Part shown: positions 1-15,142 of the stretch, in pieces
Position numbering within the stretch: position 1 is the first letter of the stretch
Layout of the letters: each line of letters begins with the position of its first letter
NCBI GenBank assembly: GCA_033344875.1
Contig: JAWPMO010000001.1
Coordinates: 4,055,595-4,119,594 of the forward strand
Source of the DNA: Ilumatobacteraceae bacterium
GTDB lineage: Bacteria > Actinomycetota > Acidimicrobiia > Acidimicrobiales > Ilumatobacteraceae
Length of the DNA: 64,000 nt
Direction of reading: 5' to 3'
Made by a program: the position numbers and the translations under genes
The notes under the pieces: model-generated
Seen by the model: the letters and a program-made list of their open reading frames with translations, nothing else
The model's database searches: none
Told to the model about the DNA's origin: nothing

Positions 1-2
1 TC

Positions 3-2879
<2,877 letters not shown>

Positions 2880-2913
2880 CCGGAACTGACGAGAGAGACA
2901 AAGGAACCCAACA

Positions 2914-6780
<3,867 letters not shown>

Positions 6781-6800
6781 TCCCCGACGACCCGAATCGA

Positions 6801-6830
6801 ACGGCCCGGAGCTTCGGCTCCGGGCCGTTT
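6801..6830 (+). terminator. Rho-independent terminator after rpoC
   Basis: Perfect 12-bp stem (acggcccggagc / gctccgggccgt) closed by a TTCG tetraloop, followed by a short T run. It ends the rpoBC transcript. The stem is nearly the same as the one after groL at 62091. Confidence 0.85.
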
Positions 6831-6936
6831 CGCGTTCCCGGGACCGTCAAGTATTCGATGCGCATCGGTCAAGACACCCTCAAGGCGATCACGAACGGCG
6901 TCGATAACAGGTGTCAAGCACTTGATATATCGAACG

Positions 6937-9609
6937 ATGACCGACCTGGATCAATCTGTCACGACCGTGTCCCGCCCGGGAGCACGACCTCAACGCGTGG
7001 TGATCAACCGCGCCCCGGAGCCGTCCGAGGTGCAGCGGCGGCTCGAGCGGGAACGCAACCGGTTCACGGCCGGTGTCGTCGACCCGGCCGAGTTCGCGAT
7101 CGAACTCGCCGCCGAGTTCGACCGGCGCAGCCGGGGCGGCCGCAACTGCATGGTCGGGACGATCTCGATCTTCGAGATGCCCGGGCTGCTCCACAAATAC
7201 GGCCCGGGATACGTGTTCGACCGGGTCACCGACGTCACCGCGCTGCTCCATGACGTGCTGACGCCGATGGACATCGTGACGATCTCGGAGACCGGCGAGA
7301 TCCTGATCATGGCCCGGGAGTCCAGGCTCTCCGCCGCGATCAGCCGGGTGGACCGGGTGTGCAGGGCGATCGCCGGCCGCCGGTTCGATCCGGACGGGGA
7401 GGGCGTGTTGCTCACGCCGTCCGCAGGCGTCGCGACGCTCGACGACGGCACTGATCCCGCCGACGTCGTGCGTCGCGCCGTCGACGCCCGCGAGTTGGCG
7501 GCCGGGCACCTCGACCTCCGGGTGCACCGATGGGAGCCGGCGATGTCCGCCGACACCGCACCGGAGGAGCGGCAACCGTTCGACCGCTTCAAGTGGCAGG
7601 ACATCAAGGAGCGCCTCCGCGCCCCGACGCAGATCCTGTCGACCTACGTGCTCGGGCTCGTGATCCCCTTCTGCTTCTACTGGGGGATGGCGAACGTCGT
7701 GGGGCTCGACATCACCTACTGGATGTACCTGACCGTCGTGGCGACGCTCGTCCTCACCGGCGTCATGATCCTCGTGGAGGCGCAGTACGCGGTGCGGCAG
7801 AAGGAACCGCCCGAGGTCGACTCGTACCCCGAGGCGACGGCGATCATCTGCGCCTACCTCCCCAACGAAGCGGCCACGATCATGGGGACGCTCGATGCGT
7901 TCCTGAACATGGGGTACCCCGGCGGCCTCCAGGTGATCCTCGCCTACAACACCCCGAACTCGATGCCGGTCGAGCGCGAGCTCGCGAAGCTCGCGGAGGA
8001 GCACCCCGACCTCGACGTCGTGCGCGTCGAGGGCAGCACGTCGAAGGCGCAGAACGTCAACGCCGTGTTGGCGATGGCGCGCGGCGAGTTCACCGGCATG
8101 TTCGACGCCGATCACGAACCGCGACCCGGGAGCTTCGAGCGCTCGTGGCGCTGGCTCGCCAGTGGGTACGACGTGGTGCAGGGGCACTGCATGACCCGCA
8201 ACGGTGAAGAGACGTTGCTGGCCCGGATGATCGCCGTCGAGTTCGAGTCGATCTACGCAGTGGCGCATCCGGGTCGCGCCAAGCTGCACCGGTTCGGCGT
8301 CTTCGGCGGCTCGAACGGCTACTGGCGAACCGAGCTGCTCCACGAGACGCGCATGCGTGGCTCGATGCTCACCGAGGACATCGACTCGTCGATGCGCACG
8401 GTCGAACGTGGCCTCAAGATCCGCTCCGACCGCGACGTCGTCTCGCGCGAACTGGCGACCACGACGTTCGAGCAGGTGTGGAACCAGCGGTTGCGGTGGG
8501 CGCAGGGTTGGTTCCAGGTGACGATGATGCACACGATCCGCGTGTGGAAGTCGCCCGGGCTGACGTTCCGCCAGAAGTTCGGAGCGTCGTACCTGCTCGG
8601 GTACCGCGAGGTGTATCCGTGGCTGTCGCTGCAGATCTTCCCGCTGGTCGCCTACTGGTTGTCCCGTGGCGACACGCTCAGCTACGGCTGGCCGATCTTC
8701 CTCTGTACGACCCTCTTCGTGCTCCACATCGGACCGGTCCAGACCTGGTACGCCTACCGGCTCGCCGACTGGGAGATCAAGCAGCACAAGAGTTGGTTCT
8801 GGGCCTATCTCTTCTTCTCGACGATCTTCTACACCGAGTACAAGAACACGATCGCCCGCGTCGCTCACATCAAGGAGTTCGTCGGGGAGCGGGCTTGGAA
8901 GGTGACCCCTCGCGGCGACGCACCGATCGAATTCGAAGACGAGGACGATGACGACCTCGACGAGGTGACCGACGAAGTCGGCGAGTCGAGCGGGGGCGCG
9001 CCCGACCAGGTCGTCGTGGTCACCGCATCCGGCCTCCCGACCCGTGCCCGCGCCGCCGCCGTGCCCGCTCCGGCCGTCGTCGCGCCGGGTCCGGTACCTG
9101 CCGGCGTTCGCCGCGCCGAGCGGGTCGGACGTCGAGACGACGCGTCGAACCCTGGCGGGCTGCCGGTCCGTCGTCCCGGGATCGAGGCCGACCCACCGAT
9201 GCCGAGTCGCCGCGAACCCGCCGCGTTGCGTGCCGACGGGCTGCCACAGCGGACGCCGGTCGAGCCCGGAGAACGCGCGCCGGCGCCGAGCCAAGGCCGT
9301 ACCGACCTCTTGGGCGGCCGTCCGCTCCCTGCCCGGACGTCGGACCGTGCGGACCGCGATCCCGGCGAGGAACTCGAGTCGGACCGACTGGGTCGTCATG
9401 CTGCCGGTCTGCACCCGACGGTCGGGCCCGCCGGCGAACCGTTGTTGGGTCGACGCCCGGGCCGCGGGCCCGTCCCGCGGGCACCCCACCTGGACGAGTC
9501 GCTGATCTCCGCCCGTGTGCGTGAACTCGTCGAGCGTCCGTTGCCGCAGTCACCGCCCGTCGGCGAACCCCTGCTCGGAGAGCGACGCGCCGAGCAGATC
9601 AAGCCCTAG
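6937..9609 (+). CDS. Degenerate GGDEF-like domain fused to membrane GT2 glycosyltransferase
   Basis: 890-aa predicted inner-membrane protein. Residues about 38-195 resemble a diguanylate-cyclase fold, but the signature position reads SETGE (117-121) instead of GGDEF, so no cyclase activity is expected; it may sense or bind a nucleotide. Two membrane helices follow at about 230-285. Residues about 293-525 are a processive GT2 (cellulose-synthase-like) domain with the Asp pair D390/D392 (FDADH), TED at 479-481 and QRLRW at 517-521. More membrane helices follow to about 640. The last ~220 residues are acidic, then Pro/Arg-rich and probably disordered, with GEPLLG occurring twice. I chose ATG 6937 over the in-frame TTG at 6922. 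Substrate is unknown; an exopolysaccharide is likely. No cellulose-operon partners are adjacent; the secreted PA14 protein follows. Confidence 0.8.
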   Translation: MTDLDQSVTTVSRPGARPQRVVINRAPEPSEVQRRLERERNRFTAGVVDPAEFAIELAAEFDRRSRGGRNCMVGTISIFEMPGLLHKYGPGYVFDRVTDVTALLHDVLTPMDIVTISETGEILIMARESRLSAAISRVDRVCRAIAGRRFDPDGEGVLLTPSAGVATLDDGTDPADVVRRAVDARELAAGHLDLRVHRWEPAMSADTAPEERQPFDRFKWQDIKERLRAPTQILSTYVLGLVIPFCFYWGMANVVGLDITYWMYLTVVATLVLTGVMILVEAQYAVRQKEPPEVDSYPEATAIICAYLPNEAATIMGTLDAFLNMGYPGGLQVILAYNTPNSMPVERELAKLAEEHPDLDVVRVEGSTSKAQNVNAVLAMARGEFTGMFDADHEPRPGSFERSWRWLASGYDVVQGHCMTRNGEETLLARMIAVEFESIYAVAHPGRAKLHRFGVFGGSNGYWRTELLHETRMRGSMLTEDIDSSMRTVERGLKIRSDRDVVSRELATTTFEQVWNQRLRWAQGWFQVTMMHTIRVWKSPGLTFRQKFGASYLLGYREVYPWLSLQIFPLVAYWLSRGDTLSYGWPIFLCTTLFVLHIGPVQTWYAYRLADWEIKQHKSWFWAYLFFSTIFYTEYKNTIARVAHIKEFVGERAWKVTPRGDAPIEFEDEDDDDLDEVTDEVGESSGGAPDQVVVVTASGLPTRARAAAVPAPAVVAPGPVPAGVRRAERVGRRDDASNPGGLPVRRPGIEADPPMPSRREPAALRADGLPQRTPVEPGERAPAPSQGRTDLLGGRPLPARTSDRADRDPGEELESDRLGRHAAGLHPTVGPAGEPLLGRRPGRGPVPRAPHLDESLISARVRELVERPLPQSPPVGEPLLGERRAEQIKP

Positions 9610-9680
9610 CCGCTTCTGGCTTCGCTCAAGAATGTGAGTTTTGTGTGAAGTCGCCGGTCAGGCGCTCCGATACACCCGTT

Positions 9681-12461
9681 ATGACACCTGTTCGCCCTCG
9701 CGCTTCGATCGTGCTCGTGGCCGTGATCGTCCTCACCGCCTCGGTGGGGGAGGCGGTCGCCGAGGCAGCTCCGGCATCGGTCACCGCACCCGCGGTGGTC
9801 GCCGAACCGGTGGTCGACGATCTCGAGCCGTACGCGGAGGTCGATGAACCGGTCTCCGATCTCACCGTCGACCACTGGTTCGACGTGGGCGGGCAGTCCC
9901 TGGCCGACGTGCGCCACGGGGTCGAGCCCGACGCGACCGTCGAGCAGCTGGGTGGATTCGAGTCGCCGGTGAACATCGGCGACGCCTACGCCACCCGCAT
10001 CCGAACACTCCTGACGCCGGAGGTGTCGGGGCGATACCGCTTCTGGATCTCCGGCGACGACGACATGCGACTGTTCATGAACGCCGATGGTGCCGACCCG
10101 GCGGGGGCGAGCCGCATCGCCTACATCGCCGGGTGGACCACGTACCGCCAGTGGAACCGCTTCTGGAGTCAGCGTTCGGTCTGGATCGAGCTCGAAGCGG
10201 GTGTGTCCTACTACGTCGAGGCGATCGGGAAGGAAGGGTCGGGCGACGATCACTTCTCCGTCGCCTGGGAACTCGCCGACGGATTCGACCGCGAAGTCGT
10301 GCCGGCGCGGGTGCTCGAGGCGACTCAGCTCGGCGGGGGTGGCTGGCGGGCGGCGACGCCCGTCGGCCTGCCCGGTCTGCCGGCAGCGATGTCCGATCCC
10401 CAATGGACATCGGCCGTCGGGCCCGAGACGATGGTGGTCGGTTGGGCGCCGGTCGACGGTGCCGACTGGTACGAGGTGCGGCTCGAGGGCTCCGGCGAGG
10501 CTCGCACCGAGATCGCAGACGGGCCGAGCGTGGTGTTCGACGACCTGGTGCCCGACACCCGCTACCTCATCGAGATCGCTCCGGCGAGCAACGCCGGACG
10601 CGGGCGAGAGGTCGGCCGCGTCGTCGTGACGGCGAGCGGACCGTACCCGACCCCGGTCGCTCCGCCGGCCGGCGATTCGCCCGCCGTCACGTACGACCAT
10701 TGGGACACCGGCTGGTGGACGCTGACCTCGGTGCCGGCCGGTCTCGCCCCGGAGTCGACGACGACGCTCGACACCGGACTCGAGGCCCCGCCGATGCGCG
10801 GGAACAACCACGCCTCGCGCCTCCGGGCGGTCATCACCCCGAAGCGCACCGACGCGTACACCTTCCACCTCGCCGGGGACGACGACGCTCGCCTGCTCTT
10901 CAACGCCGACGGCGCCTGGGCGCACGGCGCGGTGCCCGTCGCGTACGTCTCGGGTTGGACCGAGCAGTACCAATGGGACCGCTACGCCAGCCAGACCACG
11001 GAGAGCTTCGATCTCGTCGCCGGCGAGTCCTACTACATCGAAGCGATCGGCGTTCACGGTCTCGGCCTCGACCACCTCGAAGTCGGCTGGAGCACACCGG
11101 GGTCTGCGATCGAGGTCGTGCCGGCGGACGTGCTCGAGCCGACGATGTCGGGCGCAGGCGGATGGCGTGAGGACGCGAGCGGGCTGCAGGCCGCCCCCGG
11201 CGCGGTTCGCAACGTCGTCGACACCTGGTTGTCGGAGACCTCCGTGCAGCTCACCTGGGACGCACCGCTCGTGACCGACGAGTTGGGCGTCGCCGCCCAC
11301 TACGTCGTGAGGATCGCCGGGACGACGGTCGCCGATGCGGTCACCGAGTCGACGATCAGGTTCGACGGATTGGTCCCCGGGGTGTCGTACACCGTCGAGA
11401 TCGCCGCCGAGAACGACGAGGGCTCCGGCCCGACCGTCGACCACCGAGTCATCCGCGTCGTCCCGACGACCACCACGACCACGACGCCGGCGACGACCAC
11501 CACGACGTCGGCTCCGATGACGACCACCACGTCGGCTCCGACCACCACGACCACCTCCACGACCACGGCTCCGACCACCACGACCACGTTGGCTCCGACC
11601 ACCACGACCACGACCACGACCACCACCACGACGTCGGCTCCGACCACCACGACCACGGTGCCGTCCAACCCGCTGCCCGACCTCACCGCCGGGTACACCA
11701 TCCTCGCCACCGGTGGTGACGAGTGCGAAGCCCGGCTGCAGCTGTCCGGATCGTCGATCGACGTGTTCGGCAACCTCCGCTCGAACGGCGACGTCATGGT
11801 GCAGGGCAGCAGCGTCACCGTCGACGGGGTCATCTCGTTCGGCGGCTCGTCGAACGTGTCCCACAAGGTCGTCAGCGACGGTGTGGCGCTCGACGAGACC
11901 ACCACCGCCTCGGGTCTGACCTGGTCGGTGGCCGACTTCGCCCTCGGATCCCCGGTCGGGTTCGATGTCGCCCACCACCGCCACGACGGGTCCTGGTCGG
12001 TCGGCGGCGCCGTGTCGCCGGGCATCCACTACGTCGACGGTGACGTCCAGATCTCGGGCAACGGTGTCGACCTCAGCAGGGTGACGATCGTCGCGACCGG
12101 CACCGTCGGCATCTCCGGACCGGGCCTCGTGCTCAGCCCGGCGGCCCCCGGTCTGCCCACGGTGCTCTCGGGCGCGACCGGCTGCTACCGGACCGGGATC
12201 AACCTCTCGGCGAGTTCGATCTCCTGGAGCGGCGTGCTCGCCGCCCCGAACGCTCGGGTCCAGGTCAACGGGTCCGACCTCCAGGGCGGCCAGATCCTGG
12301 CTGCGTCGGTGCAGATGTCGGGCTCGCGGATCGAGATCGGCCGCTCGTCGCTCGCCGATGCGATCGTCGACTCCGGCGAGCCGGTCGTCTATCTCTCGTC
12401 CGAAGCGCTCGATGCCGCCAACCGGGCCGGCAGGGCGATCCGTCGGGGTCTCGGCGCCTGA
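9681..12461 (+). CDS. Secreted PA14/FN3 protein with Thr-rich stalk
   Basis: 926-aa predicted exported protein of unknown function. ATG 9681 gives a standard signal peptide (Arg near the N-terminus, hydrophobic stretch at about 9-23, AEA-AP cleavage site); an in-frame GTG at 9645 is less likely. Domains: PA14-like carbohydrate-binding fold (about 62-200, with SGDDDMRLF), fibronectin type III (about 236-320), a second PA14 (about 335-480, with AGDDDARLL), a second FN3 (about 505-590), a Thr-rich low-complexity linker (about 594-660) and a C-terminal region rich in short Gly/Ser/Val beta repeats (about 660-926). That last region has paired IDVFGN, VTVDG and RVQVNG elements, suggesting a beta-helix. 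PA14 suggests glycan binding, so a link with the preceding glycosyltransferase is plausible but not shown. No sortase motif or C-terminal membrane anchor seen. Confidence 0.8.
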   Translation: MTPVRPRASIVLVAVIVLTASVGEAVAEAAPASVTAPAVVAEPVVDDLEPYAEVDEPVSDLTVDHWFDVGGQSLADVRHGVEPDATVEQLGGFESPVNIGDAYATRIRTLLTPEVSGRYRFWISGDDDMRLFMNADGADPAGASRIAYIAGWTTYRQWNRFWSQRSVWIELEAGVSYYVEAIGKEGSGDDHFSVAWELADGFDREVVPARVLEATQLGGGGWRAATPVGLPGLPAAMSDPQWTSAVGPETMVVGWAPVDGADWYEVRLEGSGEARTEIADGPSVVFDDLVPDTRYLIEIAPASNAGRGREVGRVVVTASGPYPTPVAPPAGDSPAVTYDHWDTGWWTLTSVPAGLAPESTTTLDTGLEAPPMRGNNHASRLRAVITPKRTDAYTFHLAGDDDARLLFNADGAWAHGAVPVAYVSGWTEQYQWDRYASQTTESFDLVAGESYYIEAIGVHGLGLDHLEVGWSTPGSAIEVVPADVLEPTMSGAGGWREDASGLQAAPGAVRNVVDTWLSETSVQLTWDAPLVTDELGVAAHYVVRIAGTTVADAVTESTIRFDGLVPGVSYTVEIAAENDEGSGPTVDHRVIRVVPTTTTTTTPATTTTTSAPMTTTTSAPTTTTTSTTTAPTTTTTLAPTTTTTTTTTTTTSAPTTTTTVPSNPLPDLTAGYTILATGGDECEARLQLSGSSIDVFGNLRSNGDVMVQGSSVTVDGVISFGGSSNVSHKVVSDGVALDETTTASGLTWSVADFALGSPVGFDVAHHRHDGSWSVGGAVSPGIHYVDGDVQISGNGVDLSRVTIVATGTVGISGPGLVLSPAAPGLPTVLSGATGCYRTGINLSASSISWSGVLAAPNARVQVNGSDLQGGQILAASVQMSGSRIEIGRSSLADAIVDSGEPVVYLSSEALDAANRAGRAIRRGLGA
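11464..11659 (+). repeat. Thr-codon low-complexity tract (ACC/ACG)
   Basis: About 200 bases made almost only of ACC and ACG codons, interrupted by short Ala-Pro codons (gctccg). It encodes the Thr-rich stalk of the PA14 protein. Several copies of tcggctccgaccaccacgac-like units repeat in tandem, so length variation between strains is expected. Confidence 0.9.
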
Positions 12462-12470
12462 CGTCGCGGG

Positions 12471-12499
12471 TTGCCGCGACGCAACGCTGCCCATAACAT
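12471..12499 (+). promoter_or_regulatory. Promoter for rpsL-rpsG
   Basis: TTGCCG (12471-12476), 17-base spacer, TAACAT (12494-12499). It lies about 95 bases before the rpsL start and has the same form as boxes before rplC, infA and rplM. The leader contains a small hairpin (gaggga / tccctc at 12515-12529). Confidence 0.6.
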
Positions 12500-12594
12500 T
12501 GCAGGGTCCTGTGAGAGGGAAGGTCCCTCGTCGTGCTGACACGCAGTGACACCGAACCGACGCATCAACACCGTCAACGAAGAAGGTCTGCCTC

Positions 12595-12966
12595 GTGCCC
12601 ACCATCCAGCAGCTCGTCCGACAGGGTCGGAGCTCCAAGTTCACCAAGAGCAAGACACCGGCGCTCAAGGGTTCGCCCCAGCGCCGGGGTGTGTGCACCC
12701 GCGTGTACACCACGACCCCGAAGAAGCCGAACTCCGCACTGCGCAAGGTGGCGCGCGTCCGGCTCTCGAGCGGTATCGAAGTCACCGCCTACATCCCGGG
12801 CGAGGGCCACAACCTGCAGGAGCACTCGATCGTGCTCGTGCGCGGCGGTCGTGTCCGCGACCTGCCGGGTGTGCGATACAAGATCATCCGTGGAGCACTC
12901 GACGCCGCCGGCGTCAAGGGCCGCAAGCAGGCTCGCAGCCGTTACGGCGCGAAGCAGGAGCGCTGA
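12595..12966 (+). CDS. rpsL: 30S ribosomal protein uS12
   Basis: 123-aa decoding-centre protein of the small subunit, full length. The conserved [13 protein letters not shown] loop carries the two Lys residues at which streptomycin-resistance changes occur, here in the usual form, and [14 protein letters not shown] is also intact. The start is GTG 12595 with AGAAGG eight bases upstream. rpsG follows three bases after the stop, so the pair is cotranscribed. In this window fusA and tuf are not directly behind rpsG. Confidence 0.98.
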   Translation: MPTIQQLVRQGRSSKFTKSKTPALKGSPQRRGVCTRVYTTTPKKPNSALRKVARVRLSSGIEVTAYIPGEGHNLQEHSIVLVRGGRVRDLPGVRYKIIRGALDAAGVKGRKQARSRYGAKQER

Positions 12967-12969
12967 GTC

Positions 12970-13440
12970 ATGCCCCGTAAAGGTCCCGCCCCCCGTCGCG
13001 AGCTCGTCGCCGACCCGATCTACCGCTCGGTCGTCGTCACCCAGTTGATCAACAAGGTCATGCTGCACGGCAAGCGCAGCATCGCCGAGAAGATCGTGTA
13101 CGACGCGATGTCGCTGATCGCGACCAAGACCGGCGAAGAGCCGCTCGACACCGTCAAGCGCGCCGTCGAGAACGTCAAGCCGCCGCTCGAGGTTCGCAGC
13201 CGTCGCGTCGGTGGCGCCACGTACCAGGTCCCGGTCGAGGTCCGTCCTCGCCGTGCCGGCACGCTCGCCATCCGCTGGCTCGTCGACTTCAGCCGGGCCC
13301 GCCGTGAGAAGACGATGGCCGAGTGCCTCGCCAACGAACTCATGGATGCCGCCAACGGCTTGGGCGCCGCGATGAAGAAGCGCGACGACATGCAGAAGAT
13401 GGCCGACTCCAACAAGGCGTTCGCCCACTACCGCTGGTGA
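12970..13440 (+). CDS. rpsG: 30S ribosomal protein uS7
   Basis: 156-aa primary 16S-rRNA-binding assembly protein of the small-subunit head. It starts [18 protein letters not shown] and ends AHYRW, the normal length and C-terminus. It is cotranscribed with rpsL. A strong terminator at 13481 closes the unit, so the usual str operon is split here and fusA-tuf are transcribed separately. Confidence 0.98.
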   Translation: MPRKGPAPRRELVADPIYRSVVVTQLINKVMLHGKRSIAEKIVYDAMSLIATKTGEEPLDTVKRAVENVKPPLEVRSRRVGGATYQVPVEVRPRRAGTLAIRWLVDFSRARREKTMAECLANELMDAANGLGAAMKKRDDMQKMADSNKAFAHYRW

Positions 13441-13480
13441 CGTCCCGAGTCGTGCCCGTCGCGACTCGCCACGACATCCT

Positions 13481-13518
13481 CGAACGACCCGCCGGCGACG
13501 GCGGGTCGTTCGCTGTTT
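13481..13518 (+). terminator. Rho-independent terminator after rpsL-rpsG
   Basis: Perfect 13-bp stem (cgaacgacccgcc / ggcgggtcgttcg, 13481-13493 and 13500-13512) with a six-base loop, followed by ctgttttc. One of the strongest terminators in the window. Confidence 0.9.
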
Positions 13519-13559
13519 TCGGCGGAGCAGCGTCGAGGAGTGCCGGGTCGTCCGACCGC

Positions 13560-13565
13560 TAACCT
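13560..13565 (+). promoter_or_regulatory. -10 box, probable leaderless start of methyltransferase gene
   Basis: TAACCT ends eight bases before ATG 13574, so transcription would begin at or next to the start codon. There is no Shine-Dalgarno and no clear -35 box. Confidence 0.5.
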
Positions 13566-13573
13566 CCCCGCGC

Positions 13574-14431
13574 ATGAAGCTGCCGTTCCGATCGTCGCCG
13601 CTGCGGCGCTACTTCGAGCACAACGACGGTCACCTGATCGACAAGTGGATGCACTACTTCGGCATCTACGAACGCCACTTCGCGCCGTTCCGCCGCACCG
13701 ATGTGCGGCTGCTCGAGATCGGCATCTCCCACGGCGGTTCGCTCCAGATGTGGAGGAGCTACCTCGGGCGTCGGGCGACGATCGTGGGGGTCGACATCGA
13801 GCCGCGGGTCGCCGACCTGGCCGAACCCGGCATCGACGTCCACGTGGGGAGCCAGTCCGACCCGGCGTTCCTCGCCGAACTCGTCGAACGGTACGGCGGA
13901 TTCGACATCATCATCGACGACGGCAGCCACTGGTTCCGCGACCAGCAGGTCAGCCTCGACGTACTGTGGCCGGCGCTGTCCGAGGGGGGCGTCTACCTGG
14001 TCGAAGACGTGCACACGAGCTACCTACCGACCTACGAGGGCGGGCGCGGTGTCGACGAGACGTTCATCGGGGCGATCAAGGAGCGGATCGACGACCTGCA
14101 CGGTTACTGGATCGAGGGGCAGGCGCCGCTCGAGTCCGAGTCGCGTCGATCCGACGAGCCGGCGGTCAACCGCTGGACGACCACGATCGAGGGCATTCAC
14201 GTGTACGACAGCGTGGTGGTGCTCGACAAGCGCACCCGCGAGCGGCCGACCCGCCGAATGACCGGGCGGCCGGCGTTCGACACGCTCTACGACCATCCGG
14301 TCGAGGGGTTCATCGACGACGCGCACCGGGCACAGCTGGCCTCGCTCGGTCGGCCGATGGCGCGCCTGCGCCGCGCCGTCCGCGAGCCGCGCGCCACGTG
14401 GGCACGCGTGCGCTCCCGCTTCGGTCGCTGA
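13574..14431 (+). CDS. Class I SAM-dependent methyltransferase, MycE-like
   Basis: 285-aa soluble protein. The N-terminal part has the SAM-binding motif LLEIGISHGG (about residues 47-56) and an acidic strand end VGVDIEP, then FDIIIDDGSHWF (about 112-123) and a YLVEDVHTSY segment. These features match the family of macrolide-sugar O-methyltransferases such as MycE and related cephalosporin-hydroxylase-like proteins, where the DDGSH region binds a metal. The substrate cannot be told from sequence. It stands alone between two terminator or promoter boundaries, inserted between rpsG and fusA, and looks like a monocistronic accessory gene with host-like codon use. Confidence 0.75.
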   Translation: MKLPFRSSPLRRYFEHNDGHLIDKWMHYFGIYERHFAPFRRTDVRLLEIGISHGGSLQMWRSYLGRRATIVGVDIEPRVADLAEPGIDVHVGSQSDPAFLAELVERYGGFDIIIDDGSHWFRDQQVSLDVLWPALSEGGVYLVEDVHTSYLPTYEGGRGVDETFIGAIKERIDDLHGYWIEGQAPLESESRRSDEPAVNRWTTTIEGIHVYDSVVVLDKRTRERPTRRMTGRPAFDTLYDHPVEGFIDDAHRAQLASLGRPMARLRRAVREPRATWARVRSRFGR

Positions 14432-14462
14432 CCCGAACCGCCCGCTCGAGCGGCCGTCGCGA

Positions 14463-14492
14463 TTGGTTCGGATTTCACGAACGCACTAAGAT
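14463..14492 (+). promoter_or_regulatory. Promoter for CBS-domain gene
   Basis: TTGGTT (14463-14468), 18-base spacer, TAAGAT (14487-14492), 36 bases before the ATG. A short inverted repeat, gttc-gggg-aac, lies in the leader. Confidence 0.5.
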
Positions 14493-14528
14493 GGGTGTTC
14501 GGGGAACGAACGCGATGGGGGTCGTGAC

Positions 14529-14963
14529 ATGAACGTGCAGTCGATCATCGGATCCAAGGGGACCGACGTCGCCACCATCGAGCAGGTCGCGACGCTGGCC
14601 GACGCCATCGCCCGGCTCGGCGAGCACGGCATCGGGGCGCTCGTCGTCTCCGGCGACGGCAGCGCCATCGAAGGGATCGTCTCCGAACGCGACATCGTGC
14701 GGGCCGCGTCCCGCAGCGGTGCCGACTCGTTCGGAGCCACGGTCGGATCGGTGATGTCGACCGACGTCATCACGTGTTCGCTCGGCGATGGCGTCGACCG
14801 CCTGATGAGCCTGATGACCGAGCGCCGCATCCGTCATCTGCCGGTCGTCGACGATCGCGGACGGCTCGCCGGCATCGTGTCGATCGGCGATGTCGTCAAA
14901 GCCCGACTCGCCGAACTCGAGCAGGAGAACCAGGCGCTCAGCCAGTACATCTCCGGCCACTGA
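14529..14963 (+). CDS. Tandem CBS-domain protein
   Basis: 144-aa stand-alone Bateman module. The first CBS unit covers about residues 8-68 (ALVVSGDGSAIEGIVSERDI) and the second about 75-130 (RHLPVVDDRGRLAGIVSIGDVV), with a short C-terminal helix (RLAELEQENQAL). Such pairs bind adenosine nucleotides and act as energy or redox sensors; no partner enzyme is fused or adjacent. The start ATG 14529 has GGGG about nine bases upstream. It sits between the methyltransferase and fusA with its own promoter. Confidence 0.85.
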   Translation: MNVQSIIGSKGTDVATIEQVATLADAIARLGEHGIGALVVSGDGSAIEGIVSERDIVRAASRSGADSFGATVGSVMSTDVITCSLGDGVDRLMSLMTERRIRHLPVVDDRGRLAGIVSIGDVVKARLAELEQENQALSQYISGH

Positions 14964-15142
14964 CCCGGCGCCCCTCGACGTCCGTCCGCATCGCGGAGAT
15001 CGACGGGAATCCTGTCCGTCCCAGGTGGTTGTTGGAACTCGGCCGATTACACTGGCCGATCGTGTTCGTGGCCGGTGCTGACCGGCACGACCGACGTTTT
15101 GTTCCTTGAGAGTTCGACCCGAAAGACGGAAGTGATCTGACG

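Noticed and set aside
6889-9489. 866-codon open frame on the minus strand
   Set aside because: Antisense to the glycosyltransferase gene, whose motifs are certain on the plus strand.
9606-12785. 1059-codon open frame on the minus strand
   Set aside because: It mirrors the PA14 gene and rpsL; its Arg/Gly/Asp-rich product has no domains. Long antisense frames arise from G/C-ending codons.
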